A DNA stretch of 64,000 bases from SMWN01 sp965221455 (GCA_965221455.1 OZ244890.1:2232001-2296000), one strand, 5' to 3'. Shown: positions 37,333 to 47,536, numbered from the stretch's first letter. A program made the numbers and translations. The notes: a model not told the origin generated them from the letters alone.

Positions 37333-37473
37333 CAGGCTTTTCTTGCCACTTGTGCATGGCTAAACTCGGGAAAGCTGAGGCACAGGCACTAACAACCCCC
37401 TCCCCCCTGCGGGGTACTCCCCCTTGGCAGGGGGAGAGCTTTTAGGGCGGGAAATGCTTTTACTGTCACTCAA
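37333..37473. repeat. Region downstream of the large gene, repeated at 39.65-39.77 kb
   Basis: GGCTTTTCTTGCCACTTGTG...CTAAACTCGGGAAAGC at 37337-37375 has a diverged copy at about 39652-39690. It is followed by G/C-rich inverted repeats (CCCCCTGCGGGG, CCCCCTTGGCAGGGGG) and CTTTTACTGTCACTCAA. The shared blocks at 33.2, 37.4 and 39.7 kb show that this island grew by duplication. Confidence 0.6.
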
Positions 37474-37495
37474 CTTTGTCGGCTAACTCACTATG

Positions 37496-37700
37496 TAGTG
37501 GTCTAATAAATCCGTACCAGGTGATAGGTGATGAAATCACATACTCATGGAGGTACGGCTCATGACAAAAGAACGAAAACACTTTACACCTGAGTTTAAA
37601 CAAGATGCTGCCTTGTCTGGTAGTAGACCAGGACTACAGCATCAAAGAAGCCTGTCCAGTTGAGCAATTAAGCACGCACTATCGTCAAAGTGACGGCGAT
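37496..37700 (+). mobile_element. IS3-family left end with frameshifted orfA remnant
   Basis: Begins with the inverted repeat TAGTGGTCTAATAAATCCGT. At 37563 an ATG opens TKERKHFTPEFKQDAA, the usual IS3 OrfA start; after a frameshift the protein continues LVVDQDYSIKEACPVEQLST and is lost by about 37690. The helix-turn-helix is thus broken and the remainder missing. The short element at 3223-3357 derives from the same IS. Confidence 0.8.
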
Positions 37701-37736
37701 GATTGTCAGTAGCCAGCAGGGCTTATCGCAACAGTC

Positions 37737-37768
37737 ACCTCGTCATTCCTGCGGAAGCAGGAATCCAG
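37737..37768. repeat. REP-like palindrome, TCATTCCTGCG type
   Basis: CGTCATTCCTGCGGAAGCAG followed by GAATCCAGG. The same family occurs inside each hslR tandem unit and at about 39548-39573 and 39727-39751. Confidence 0.65.
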
Positions 37769-37993
37769 GTGCTGATTGCAACTCGTCTGAATTGCTTCGC
37801 TAAAGCTCTCCCCCTGCCAAGGGGGAGGGGGTTGCAGGGGGGAGGGAATGACGACTTACAACATCACCACAAACAATACAGACATTACCGCAACCAGCTT
37901 CCAGCATTCCATGTGACCGCCTGAAAGCATCAACCCCTGCCGTCATTGCGAGCAAAGCGAAGCAATCCAGTAAACTTTAAAGATAAGTCAGGA

Positions 37994-38131
37994 TACCTTG
38001 AAATATTTGAAGATATGCAAAATGCCATTGCCAGAGAAAAATAAATTAAAGCTGACTCCCGCAAAAAGAAACCTGCCCTGATTGAAAAACACAATCCGGA
38101 ATGGAACGATTTATATGAAGATATTGTTTAA
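37994..38131 (+). pseudogene. GIY-YIG nuclease C-terminal fragment, copy 1
   Basis: Reads YLEIFEDMQNAIAREK, then a TAA where the family has Gln, then IKADSRKKKPALIEKHNPEW and NDLYEDIV before the stop. This is the typical C-terminus of short UPF0213/GIY-YIG proteins. The catalytic N-terminal half is absent. Confidence 0.75.
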
Positions 38132-38186
38132 TCTGGATTGCTTCGCTTCGCTCGCAATGACGGTGCTGATCGTCACGCAATCCACG

Positions 38187-38611
38187 GTGCAACGTCCCAA
38201 CCAGGTTGGGTATACGTGACGTATGTCCGGGTCGGGACACGGTGGCTGTATTTAGCCCTGGTCATGGATTTGTATGCCCTGCGTATTGCCTATGAATCCA
38301 GAGCTAAACCCAGGGGATTGATGTATCACTCTGACCAGGGAACTCATTACACCAGCCGTGCTTTTCAGCAACTGCTTTGGCGATATCATATCAAGCAGAG
38401 TATGAGCCATCGAGGTAACTGTTGGGACAATGCCCCAATGAAACGCTGTTTTAGAAGTTTTAAATCGGCATGGATGCCGAAGACCTTCTATTCATCTTAC
38501 GCACAAGCTGAACACGACATTATGCAATATATCAAATATCACAATCATCATAAGGAGCATCGCTATATTGTGTATCTAACACCGGTTGACGCTGAGAAAC
38601 AAATCGCATGA
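38187..38611 (+). pseudogene. IS3-family orfB (integrase) 3' fragment, copy 1
   Basis: From RPNQ-like residues through YVRVGTRWLYLALVMDLYA, then an internal deletion to ESRAKPRGLMYHSDQGTHYT and NCWDNAPMKRCFRSFKSAW. The second catalytic Asp (HSDQG) is present, but the DDE glutamate is Lys here (APMKR versus APMER in copy 2). Right inverted repeat follows at about 38630. Inactive. Confidence 0.8.
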
Positions 38612-38845
38612 AAACAACCTATCGACTGGTACGGAAATACCTGACCACTTTACCAGGGGGGAGTACCCCGCAGGGGGAGGGGGTTGCAGGGGGGAGGGAA
38701 TGACGACTTACAACATCACCACAAACAATACAGACATTACCGCAACCAGCTTCCAGCATTCCATGTGACCGCCTGAAAGCATCAACCCCTGCCGTCATTG
38801 CGAGCAAAGCGAAGCAATCCAGTAAACTTTAAAGATAAGTCAGGA

Positions 38846-38983
38846 TACCTTGAAATATTTGAAGATATGCAAAATGCCATTGCCAGAGAAAAATAAATTA
38901 AAGCTGACTCCCGCAAAAAGAAACCTGCCCTGATTGAAAAACACAATCCGGAATGGAACAATTTATATGAAGATATTGTTTAA
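38846..38983 (+). pseudogene. GIY-YIG nuclease C-terminal fragment, copy 2
   Basis: Duplicate of the fragment at 37994 with the same internal TAA and one change (EWNN for EWND). The shared stop shows that decay preceded the duplication. Confidence 0.75.
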
Positions 38984-39038
38984 TCTGGATTGCTTCGCTT
39001 TGCTCGCAATGACGGTGCTGATCGTCACGCAATCCACG

Positions 39039-39462
39039 GTGCAACGTCCCAACCAGGTTGGGTGTGGTGACGTATGTCCGGGTCGGGACACGGTGGCTGT
39101 ATTTAGCCCTGGTCATGGATTTGTATGCCCTGCGTATTGCCTATGAATCCAGAGCTAAACCCAGGGGATTGATGTATCACTCTGACCAGGGAACTCATTA
39201 CACCAGCCGTGCTTTTCAGCAACTGCTTTGGCGATATCATATCAAGCAGAGTATGAGCCATCGAGGTAACTGTTGGGACAATGCCCCAATGGAACGCTGT
39301 TTTAGAAGTTTTAAATCGGCATGGATGCCGAAGACCTTCTATTCATCTTACGCACAAGCTGAACACGACATTATGCAATATATCAAATATCACAATCATC
39401 ATAAGGAGCATCGCTATATTGTGTATCTAACACCGGTTGACGCTGAGAAACAAATCGCATGA
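39039..39462 (+). pseudogene. IS3-family orfB (integrase) 3' fragment, copy 2
   Basis: Same fragment as at 38187 with a one-base difference that puts the first residues in another frame, and with the catalytic Glu kept (NAPMERCF). It lacks orfA and the N-terminal half, and has the same internal deletion. The IS end TACGGAAATACCGGACCACT follows at about 39481. Confidence 0.8.
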
Positions 39463-39504
39463 AAACAACCTATCGACTGGTACGGAAATACCGGACCACT
39501 TTAG

Positions 39505-40022
39505 GGTGGTTGTTTTTCAAGCTCCGCGCTTCCTGCACCACTACCCCGTCATTCCCGCGCAAGCGGGAATCTATAAGACGCAAAAAAAATACACAACTTC
39601 TGCGAGGACATATTTTTCGCGGGAATGACGATGTTCAGTCATTTTATTAAGCGGCTTTTCTTTCCACCCATGTGCACTACTAAACTCAGGAAAGCGTTAG
39701 GCAGGCACCAGGCCTTCGTTTTTCTGGATCCCCGCTTTCGCGGGAATGACGATTTTACTGTCACTCAATGCAGGTGAGGAATGGCGACAATTTTACAATG
39801 CTAAACGACCACACAGTGCCCTGGAATATCAAACCCGGAACAAACCCCGAATACGATGCGGGAGCGACATCAGGATAATCATTTTATGAGATCACAACCC
39901 GGTGAGTGGTTCAGGTTTTTGGGGACAGGTCATAGTCATTACCCGCTACCTGTTATATGCTCACAGCATGTATGAAAATCCTGTTTTAGTTTAAGTTCAC
40001 TCATCCAAAAAGGTATTTACAC
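39505..40022. other. Intergenic region with REP palindromes and an integrase tail
   Basis: Holds two TCATTCCCGCG/CGGGAATC palindromes (39548, 39727), a diverged copy of the sequence following the large gene (39652-39712), an integrase C-terminal remnant (39775-39870) and then about 130 bases before parE with no gene recognised. Confidence 0.6.
39775..39895 (+). pseudogene. IS3-family integrase C-terminal remnant from a different IS
   Basis: Reads EEWRQFYNAKRPHSALEYQT, the classic C-terminal motif of IS3-group integrases, then a degraded tail. It differs from the orfB fragments at 38.2 and 39.0 kb (KYHNHHKEHRYI in the same position), so it comes from another element. Confidence 0.75.
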
Positions 40023-41912
40023 TTGAGTCAGAGTTATGATGCAGCTGATATAGAGGTACTCACCGGGCTGGATCCTGTACGGAAACGTCCGGGGATGTAT
40101 ACAGATACTTCAAGACCCAATCACATGGTTCAGGAGGTCGTCGATAATAGTGTTGATGAGGCGATCTCTGGATATGCTTCAAAAATCGAAATAACGTTAC
40201 ACAAGGATGGTTCTGTATCAGTTCTCGACGATGGTCGGGGTATACCGGTTGACGAACACCCTGGAGAAAACATATCAGGTGTCGAGGTCATTTTAACGAA
40301 ATTACATTCGGGCGGAAAATTTTCCGGTAAAAACTATCAATTCTCGGGTGGCTTGCATGGCGTGGGGATCTCGGTCGTGAATGCACTGTCATCAAAACTT
40401 GATGTACATGTGAAGCGTGATGGTAAGGAATATGCCATGTCTTTTGCTTCCGGTGAAGTGACGTCAAAACTTGCTGTCGTTGGTGAGGTGGGTAAACGAA
40501 ATACAGGCACATCAATACATTTCAAGCCTGATAAAAAATATTTCGATACAGCAAGCATATCAATTCCCGGACTCAAGCACGTGTTACGTGCCAAAGCTGT
40601 TTTATGCCCGGGGTTGCGTGTTTTCTTTACCGACGAAGCCAGTAAAGAAAAAAGTGAATGGTGTTATGACGATGGTTTAAAGAGCTATCTGGCCGAGGCG
40701 CTTGCAGGTCACGAACTACTCCCTGCAGAACCGTTTCTTGAAAGTATGAGCGGTGCAAATGAAGCGGTGGATTGGGCACTTCACTGGTTGCCTGAAGGCG
40801 GTGACATGGTTACGGAAAGTTATGTCAATCTGGTACCTACTGTTCAGGGTGGAACACATGTTAACGGTTTGCGGCAGGGACTACTGGAAGCGATGCGATC
40901 ATTTTGTGAGGCGCGGAATTTATTGCCTCGCGGGATCAAGCTCAGCGCCGAAGATGTCTGGGGAAAATGCAGTTATATTATTTCCGTAAAGTTGGATGAA
41001 CCGCAATTTGCTGGACAGACGAAGGAACGTCTTTCATCAAGAGAATGCGCTGTATTCGTGACGGGCGTTGTTCGGGATAGTTTCAGCCACTGGTTGCATC
41101 AACATATTGGAACAGGTGAGAGAATTGCGGAACTTGCTATTGAACATGCACAAACAAGGCTTAAAGCCAGCAAAAAAGTCATTCGCAAAAAAATACATGG
41201 AGGACCACCATTGCCCGGCAAGTTGACTGACTGTTTAATACAAGATCTGGCTGTGACAGAATTATTTCTCGTCGAGGGGGATTCCGCCGGTGGTTCTGCA
41301 AAGCAGGCACGTGATCGTGAATTCCAGGCCGTGATGCCACTGAGGGGAAAGATATTAAATACCTGGGAGGTTGACTCATCGCAGGTGCTTGCTTCAAAAG
41401 AGGTACATGATATTGCTGTAGCCATCGGTGTTGATCCAGGCTCTGATAATTTAACTGATCTTCGTTATGGAAAAATTTGTATTCTTGCTGATGCCGATTC
41501 TGACGGGTTACATATTGCGGCCTTACTATGTGCTCTGTTTATGAAACATTTTCGTCCTCTCATTGAGAATGGACATATCCATGTGGCGATGCCTCCTCTT
41601 TATCGAATTGATATCGGTAAGGATGTTTTTTACGCTTTGGATGAATCAGAAAAACAGGGTGTGCTGGATCGAATCTCCGCAGAAAAGAGGAAAGGCAAGG
41701 TAAATGTTCAACGCTTCAAGGGCCTGGGGGAAATGAATCCCCTGCAATTGCGTGAAACAACAATGGCGATTGAAACCAGACGCCTGGTTAGATTAACAAT
41801 TGATAACAGTAGTAACGGGACAGAGAGAATAATGGATATGCTGTTGGCTAAAAAACGCGTTTCAGATCGAAGAGATTGGCTGGAGAGCAAGGGTGATCTG
41901 GCCGTTGTTTAG
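40023..41912 (+). CDS. parE: DNA topoisomerase IV subunit B
   Basis: 629 residues, standard for ParE. GHKL ATPase motifs are EVVDNSVDEAISGYA, VLDDGRGIPVDEHP and GGLHGVGISVVNALS. The TOPRIM domain has LVEGDSAGGSAKQARDREFQ and ILADADSDGLHI, and the C-terminus QRFKGLGEMNPLQLRETTM. With ParC it decatenates sister chromosomes. The start is a TTG at 40023; SQSYDAADIEVLTGLDPVRK aligns with ParE N-termini. parC follows 88 bases downstream. Confidence 0.96.
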   Translation: MSQSYDAADIEVLTGLDPVRKRPGMYTDTSRPNHMVQEVVDNSVDEAISGYASKIEITLHKDGSVSVLDDGRGIPVDEHPGENISGVEVILTKLHSGGKFSGKNYQFSGGLHGVGISVVNALSSKLDVHVKRDGKEYAMSFASGEVTSKLAVVGEVGKRNTGTSIHFKPDKKYFDTASISIPGLKHVLRAKAVLCPGLRVFFTDEASKEKSEWCYDDGLKSYLAEALAGHELLPAEPFLESMSGANEAVDWALHWLPEGGDMVTESYVNLVPTVQGGTHVNGLRQGLLEAMRSFCEARNLLPRGIKLSAEDVWGKCSYIISVKLDEPQFAGQTKERLSSRECAVFVTGVVRDSFSHWLHQHIGTGERIAELAIEHAQTRLKASKKVIRKKIHGGPPLPGKLTDCLIQDLAVTELFLVEGDSAGGSAKQARDREFQAVMPLRGKILNTWEVDSSQVLASKEVHDIAVAIGVDPGSDNLTDLRYGKICILADADSDGLHIAALLCALFMKHFRPLIENGHIHVAMPPLYRIDIGKDVFYALDESEKQGVLDRISAEKRKGKVNVQRFKGLGEMNPLQLRETTMAIETRRLVRLTIDNSSNGTERIMDMLLAKKRVSDRRDWLESKGDLAVV

Positions 41913-42000
41913 TATCCTGAGCATTGAGTACTCTTGTGATAGCGGGTTTGTGTCACATTAGTCACGATTAAGACTTAAAGAATAAAAATTATCCAGCACC

Positions 42001-44244
42001 ATGAATTTTAATTTTGTACAAGATGAACAAAGATCCTTACAGGATTTTACTGAACAGGCGTATCTGGATTACTCCATGTATGTCATTCTTGACCGGGCAT
42101 TACCGCATATCGGCGATGGTCTGAAACCTGTTCAAAGGCGTATCATTTATGCCATGTCGGAACTCGGCTTAAAGTCTGCCTCGAAATATAAGAAATCAGC
42201 AAGGACGGTGGGTGATGTATTGGGTAAATTTCATCCTCATGGTGATTCCGCGTGCTATGACGCCATGGTGTTAATGGCTCAGCCGTTTAGTTATCGATAC
42301 CCCTTGATAGACGGGCAGGGTAATTGGGGTTCAATGGATGATCCTAAATCTTTCGCGGCGATGCGCTACACGGAATCAAGGCTTACGCCATATGCGGAAG
42401 TTCTTTTGAGTGAGTTGGGACAGGGTACGGTTGCATGGAAACCCAATTTTGACGGAACCATGAATGAACCGACGTTACTGCCTGCAAGATTACCCAATAT
42501 TTTATTGAATGGTACGACCGGTATCGCTGTAGGCATGACGACGGATATCCCGCCGCATAATCTTGCCGAAGTCACGAGCGCATGTATACGTTTACTGAAA
42601 TCGCCGAAAACCACAGTGGAGGAACTTTGCGAACATGTTAAAGGACCGGACTTTCCCACACATGCAGAGATCATCACTACACAAAAAGATATTCTGGAAA
42701 TATATAAATCCGGGACTGGTTCAGTAAAGATGCGTGGTGTTTGGGAAAAAGAAGCGAATAATATTGTAATCACTGCGTTACCATATCAAAGTTCAGGCAG
42801 TAAAATACTCGAACAAATTGCCGCTCAGGTACAGGCGAAGAAATTACCTTTGCTTGATGATTTTCGTGATGAATCAGATCATGAAAATCCGACTCGTATT
42901 GTTCTTGTCCCTAAATCAAACAGAGTGAATAAAAATGATTTAATGTCTCATTTGTTTGCGACAACCGATCTTGAACGCAGCTATCGGGTCAATATGAATA
43001 TCATCGGTATAGATGGTCGACCCAGAGTGATGGACCTTAAATCAATTTTGCAGGAATGGCTCTCATTTCGCACAGCTACCGTTGTCAAACGACTGGAATA
43101 TCGTCTGGCAAAGATTCTTGCCGAGATTCATATTTTACAAGGCCTGATGGTTGCCTACTTAAATATTGATGAAGTGATTCAGATTATCAGGGAAGAAGAC
43201 GATGCAAAGCCTGTTTTAATGAGCCGCTTTAGGCTGTCTGATATTCAGGCAGAGGCCATACTTGATCTTAAGTTAAGAAGATTGGCCAAACTTGAGGAAG
43301 TCAAAATAAAAGGTGAATTGCATGAGCTTGAAAATGAAGGTCAAGACATACGACTTACGCTGGGTTCAAAAGCACGATTGAAAACATTGGTCAGCAAGGA
43401 ACTTCACGTTGACGGAAAAGCATTTGGCGGAAAAAGAAAATCTCCACTCGTTGAGCGGGAAGATGCCCAGGCAATTGATCAAACAAAATTAATTCCTGCA
43501 GAAACAGTCACCGTTATATTATCGAATAAAGGTTGGGTACGTGCAGCCAAAGGACAGGATATCGATCCATTCAGTCTGAATTATAAAGCCGAGGATGGCT
43601 TTAAATCTTCGGCGACCGGTCGTAGTAACCAGGATGCCGTCTTTATTGATTCAACCGGACGATGTTACACCCTACCTGCACATTCATTGCCTTCTGCAAG
43701 AAGTTATGGAGAACCGGTATCAAGCAAAGTGAATCTTCCTGACGGCGCCAGCTTTGAAAGTGTGATGATGGGGGATCCCGGGAGTACCTGGTTACTCGCA
43801 TCAGATGCAGGTTATGGTTTTGTTGCAAGTCTTCAAGATATGATGACCAAGAATAAAAATGGCAAGTCAGTCGTGAACTTGCCCAAAGAATCAAGAATAT
43901 TGCCGCCGGTTCTTGTGAATAACCATGCAACGGATCTGATTGCCACTGTTTCCAGCGCTGGACGATTATTGATATTCCAGGTTAATGAATTACCTTTATT
44001 AGCCAGGGGGAAAGGGCTGAAGATCATTCAGATTTTACCGGCAAAGTTAAAAACACGTGAAGAGTACGTGGTGGCAATGACTGTCATGGCTGCTAACACA
44101 GTGTTGACTGTCCAGGCAGGACGACAGTATCTAAATTTAAAGCCTGGAGATATAAAACATTATATGGGTGAGCGCGGGCATCGTGGTAGTATGCTGCCAC
44201 GCGGGTTTCGTAATATTTCCGGAATGAGCGCAACAGAGACCTAG
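42001..44244 (+). CDS. parC: DNA topoisomerase IV subunit A
   Basis: 747 residues. The active-site tyrosine is in FAAMRYTESRLTPYAE, and the quinolone-determining region reads GKFHPHGDSACYDAMV. The residue matching E. coli ParC Glu84 is Asp here, while the Ser80 equivalent is unchanged; this may be natural variation rather than resistance. The C-terminal beta-pinwheel is recognisable (GRSNQDAVFIDSTGRCYTLP). It forms the heterotetramer with ParE. Confidence 0.96.
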   Translation: MNFNFVQDEQRSLQDFTEQAYLDYSMYVILDRALPHIGDGLKPVQRRIIYAMSELGLKSASKYKKSARTVGDVLGKFHPHGDSACYDAMVLMAQPFSYRYPLIDGQGNWGSMDDPKSFAAMRYTESRLTPYAEVLLSELGQGTVAWKPNFDGTMNEPTLLPARLPNILLNGTTGIAVGMTTDIPPHNLAEVTSACIRLLKSPKTTVEELCEHVKGPDFPTHAEIITTQKDILEIYKSGTGSVKMRGVWEKEANNIVITALPYQSSGSKILEQIAAQVQAKKLPLLDDFRDESDHENPTRIVLVPKSNRVNKNDLMSHLFATTDLERSYRVNMNIIGIDGRPRVMDLKSILQEWLSFRTATVVKRLEYRLAKILAEIHILQGLMVAYLNIDEVIQIIREEDDAKPVLMSRFRLSDIQAEAILDLKLRRLAKLEEVKIKGELHELENEGQDIRLTLGSKARLKTLVSKELHVDGKAFGGKRKSPLVEREDAQAIDQTKLIPAETVTVILSNKGWVRAAKGQDIDPFSLNYKAEDGFKSSATGRSNQDAVFIDSTGRCYTLPAHSLPSARSYGEPVSSKVNLPDGASFESVMMGDPGSTWLLASDAGYGFVASLQDMMTKNKNGKSVVNLPKESRILPPVLVNNHATDLIATVSSAGRLLIFQVNELPLLARGKGLKIIQILPAKLKTREEYVVAMTVMAANTVLTVQAGRQYLNLKPGDIKHYMGERGHRGSMLPRGFRNISGMSATET

Positions 44245-44663
44245 TCCCGAGAGACGCTCACCGGAACTTCTCAGGGTTTTCCGGATGTTTTCTTGCCTTA
44301 AATAATGATTATCTTCAAAATGATTTGGCGGCATGTTATTTCAATGACCATGGTATCGCCGGATGATATTGTGAAACCCGAAGACAGTTGCAATCACCGG
44401 GGTGGCAGTCGGATCACTCGGCATGTCGTTTGAGATTATGGTTTTACCAATACATTGAATCGCTGTGAGTGCTTATCCGGAGTCGGATAAAAGTGTCGTC
44501 CTTGATGCAATCATAGACCGTCAAATAAGTGGTTATTTTCGGATCCTTTTGTCTGTAAACAAGATAAAATAGCCTCGTGTTTTAATTTATTTTCAACCAG
44601 CTTCCTTGTTTTTACTATAATTTTGCCTGGTATTTGTACAGTTCCGCCGGAATCCAGTTTCAA
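44245..44663. other. Intergenic region after parC, no gene recognised
   Basis: Contains an imperfect hairpin CCGGAA/TTCCGG at about 44260-44283 followed by ATGTTTTC, which could end the parC transcript. The rest has no convincing frame. It separates the convergent ends of parC and the signalling gene. Confidence 0.4.
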
Positions 44664-46370
44664 TTACATAACAAGTTTATCTTCTGCAGAAATTTCTTCC
44701 TGAGGTGGATGGACCAGGTAACCTGACACGAAGTCCGCCCCACATTCGATCGCAGTTAAAAGATAACCTGCATTATCTATTTTATCTGCAATGGTAAGTG
44801 CTCCAAGTTCACTTGCACCATCTATCAACTGTTTTAATCTCTCGGTATCCACCGCCTTTTCTTTATCAGAATCGGATGTTTCATACATGGGGATTTTGAC
44901 GAATTCAAAGGATATCTGATGCGTACATGTATTTAGGATAGAGAATTTACTGACATTGGTCAGGGCAAATGAAATGCCGTATTTATCCCGTAGCTGCATC
45001 ATGATATTCACAACATTGTCTTGATGGCTGATAAAATACTCGGAGCGGATTTCAAACATAATGGATGAAGCAATACCAGGTTCTTTAAAATGTGAGACAA
45101 GTTTGTCAATCCAGCCAATCAGACCTTTATCCAACAGGGTATCTTCTTCCAAAGCGACCAGAAATCCCAGTTTGCCTCTTCCTTCTTTCTTTATTTTTTG
45201 TAGTTTGTGGAGCACATGTCTGATGACCCAGTAGTCCATATCTTTTGTCAATTTATTTTGTTTCAGTACAGGAGAAAATTCATGATATCCGAGTAATTGA
45301 CCGTTCAGATCAATGATTTTTGTACGTAACTGATAGATTTCGGTATCGAAATCCTCAGTGGCTTTTGATACGCTTATAATTGGCTGAAAGAAGGGCTGTA
45401 CGCGATTTTCTTTAATCGAATTCTGAATATGTAATACCAGCTTGTTATTTTCAACGTTTGTGCCTTGTGAATGTCCTCCAAAGACAACAAAAGAATTTTT
45501 TTCCTCGTTCATTGCCATTCGAACAGCGGCATCAGCACAGGCAATATTGGTTTTTGCCCCATGAGAATTATCCTTGATACGGGTGATTCCAATACTAATT
45601 TTGTAATCAATTGATTTGTTTCCATATTCAAACTTTGATGATGCAACGTAGTTACAAATTTTTTCAGCAAATTTGACATAAAACTTATCATTTTCAGCTT
45701 CGACGATGATGGCAGCGATAGTGTCATCATTGATCCTGATAATTTCGATATTTCCGGAGTTTATTGATGCTGTGAACTCGACAATCCCCTCCGCTAAATG
45801 AGTTGTTAATTTGTCAGCGGCAATTAAACCTATTGTATTATGAATCTCGTTGAATTTATCAATTGTCACTAATAGCAGGGCGCCATTCTCATGTGTATCA
45901 TTAAGTCTTTGGTAGAGTTTAACTCGATTTACAAGTTTACTTTGTAATAGCTGCTCGTCGTCTTTGCTGTTCTCTCCAACATACTTATTCATTGCCCGGG
46001 TTATGGAACGCTGTAGTTTTGAAATTGTCAGGCTCTCTTTGCTGAGATAATCCTGTGCTCCATAGCGAAATGTACCGACTGCTATTTTTTCATGTCCGCA
46101 ATCTGCGGTTATAATGGTCGCCGGAAATTCATCATCAGTCCTGCAAATTTTGAGCCAGTCCAACCCGTTACTTTTTTCTCCAACTTTAAAGTTCAGGAAC
46201 AGAAGATCAAATTTATGCCATGGGAAAGTACTGTCGGGACATCCTTTTTTGAGATCGTATACTTTAATTTCGGTATTGGGGTAATGCTCGGAGAAAAAGC
46301 GTACTAATACACGCTGAAATTTCTTTGATTGATCAATAACCAGAACTTTATTGATATCATGGTCAGACAT
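44664..46370 (-). CDS. Receiver-GGDEF-EAL protein with all three domains degenerate
   Basis: 568 residues. Residues ~8-130 form a receiver domain in which the phospho-acceptor position is Asn (DLLFLNFKVG; the paralogue at 47537 has DLIILDYNLG). Residues ~150-290 are GGDEF-like but carry RINDDTIAAI in place of the GGDEF loop. Residues ~315-560 are EAL-like, with YHEFSPV for EAL and TNVSKF for the DDFGTG loop. It should neither make nor cleave c-di-GMP; like FimX it could bind c-di-GMP or a partner, but binding residues cannot be judged here. It diverges from the receiver protein at 46589. Confidence 0.82.
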   Translation of the reverse strand: MSDHDINKVLVIDQSKKFQRVLVRFFSEHYPNTEIKVYDLKKGCPDSTFPWHKFDLLFLNFKVGEKSNGLDWLKICRTDDEFPATIITADCGHEKIAVGTFRYGAQDYLSKESLTISKLQRSITRAMNKYVGENSKDDEQLLQSKLVNRVKLYQRLNDTHENGALLLVTIDKFNEIHNTIGLIAADKLTTHLAEGIVEFTASINSGNIEIIRINDDTIAAIIVEAENDKFYVKFAEKICNYVASSKFEYGNKSIDYKISIGITRIKDNSHGAKTNIACADAAVRMAMNEEKNSFVVFGGHSQGTNVENNKLVLHIQNSIKENRVQPFFQPIISVSKATEDFDTEIYQLRTKIIDLNGQLLGYHEFSPVLKQNKLTKDMDYWVIRHVLHKLQKIKKEGRGKLGFLVALEEDTLLDKGLIGWIDKLVSHFKEPGIASSIMFEIRSEYFISHQDNVVNIMMQLRDKYGISFALTNVSKFSILNTCTHQISFEFVKIPMYETSDSDKEKAVDTERLKQLIDGASELGALTIADKIDNAGYLLTAIECGADFVSGYLVHPPQEEISAEDKLVM

Positions 46371-46588
46371 ACCTCTTCCAAATCCCCCAAACTGATTTAC
46401 AGAAATACAAACATTACCTGATTAACAGGTCGATCAAACATAACGTTATGCATATGCCTCGGCAGCCTATCAATGAATTTCATGATGTTTGAAATATAAA
46501 ATAATCACAAGAAATCATGTATCAGGAATGATATTATAGAATAAAAAGCAACACTCCGATAACATGCGGACATCATCTTTAAGTTAAA

Positions 46589-47401
46589 ATGATTCACATG
46601 GAAAAAACACTGTATAAAATTAAATTTATCGGTCTTACGGAACATGAGAAAAAAGTCTTAAATGCTATTTTTATGTTGTCCAGGACACGATCAATAGTGT
46701 TTAGTTTGTACGAGGATACCGAAAACAGCAAACCTGAAATAATGATCGTTAACTTTGATGATTCCGAGGCAGTCGATGAATGGCAAAATCTGTGTATTCA
46801 GGATACAGGCCATTCATCGATTCCTGTCATTAGGGTTACTCAGGCAAGGGGTGGAGATATTGGAAATTACTATGCACGCCGACCATTTATAGCGACAAGA
46901 ATGCTATCGTTATTCGAAGGCATTGTTGTCAAGGAATTTAGTGCTTACGATAATGGTACGTTTCAGGATGATAGTCTGCCTAATTCAGACTCGGCTGGCA
47001 AGAGTCCGGATGGATCAGGAAGATCAGATGGTAAAAGTCTAAAGTCAGTATTGGTTATTGACGATAGCTTACCGGTAAGGATGCAGATGAATATGGCATT
47101 GCAAAGTTACGTGGATAAAATTGATATGGCTGAAACAGGTGAAAAAGCCCTGGAATTAATTAGGGAAAATTGTTACGACCTGATTTTCCTCGACGTCGTT
47201 TTGCCAGGCATGGATGGTTGCGAGATATGCAAGATGATCAAAAATGATGAAAATTCCAGGGCGACACCGGTGATTATGCTAACAGGCAATTCATTGACAA
47301 CTGATCAGGTTAAAGAAGCATTTGCCGAGTGTGATTCTTATTTAATCAAGCCTGTAAGAAGTGATTTATTCGAGGAAACAATGAATCGTTATATTTCGTA
47401 G
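46589..47401 (+). CDS. Response regulator with an N-terminal receiver-like domain
   Basis: 270 residues. The C-terminal receiver (about 148-270) is intact: VLVIDDSLPVRM, LIFLDVVLPGMDG with the phospho-Asp, VIMLTGNS and the Lys in YLIKPVRS. The N-terminal ~110 residues (IKFIGLTEHEKKVLNAIF, PEIMIVNFDD) look like a receiver-fold relic without the acid pocket, joined by a Ser/Gly/Asp-rich linker. There is no DNA-binding output, so it probably acts by protein contact. It lies between two degenerate GGDEF proteins on the opposite strand, and they likely form one pathway. ATG 46589 or 46598. Confidence 0.8.
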   Translation: MIHMEKTLYKIKFIGLTEHEKKVLNAIFMLSRTRSIVFSLYEDTENSKPEIMIVNFDDSEAVDEWQNLCIQDTGHSSIPVIRVTQARGGDIGNYYARRPFIATRMLSLFEGIVVKEFSAYDNGTFQDDSLPNSDSAGKSPDGSGRSDGKSLKSVLVIDDSLPVRMQMNMALQSYVDKIDMAETGEKALELIRENCYDLIFLDVVLPGMDGCEICKMIKNDENSRATPVIMLTGNSLTTDQVKEAFAECDSYLIKPVRSDLFEETMNRYIS

Positions 47402-47536
47402 ATTAACTTCACGAAGAGTTCCAGGCCGGTTTCATTTCTAAAAGCCTTACGAAAGTTTGATAATGAGGTATAACACTGTTTTTACTGAATGTATTATGAA
47501 TTTGTGCATTTAGTTTATTATCAATTTTTCATTATT

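Larger units (their letters stand above)
37840..39505. repeat. 852-bp direct tandem duplication with IS and GIY-YIG fragments
   Basis: The block starting GGAGGGAATGACGACTTACA at about 37841 recurs at about 38693, a shift of 852 bp, and the two run in parallel to the IS right end. Each copy holds a REP-like palindrome, a GIY-YIG nuclease 3' fragment, a second palindrome and the 3' half of an IS3 orfB. Differences are few base changes and one small indel. Confidence 0.93.

Noticed and set aside
36780..37349. Minus-strand frames opposite the dockerin-like gene
   Set aside because: Antisense shadows caused by GC-rich codon use in the real gene; no start signals or family match.
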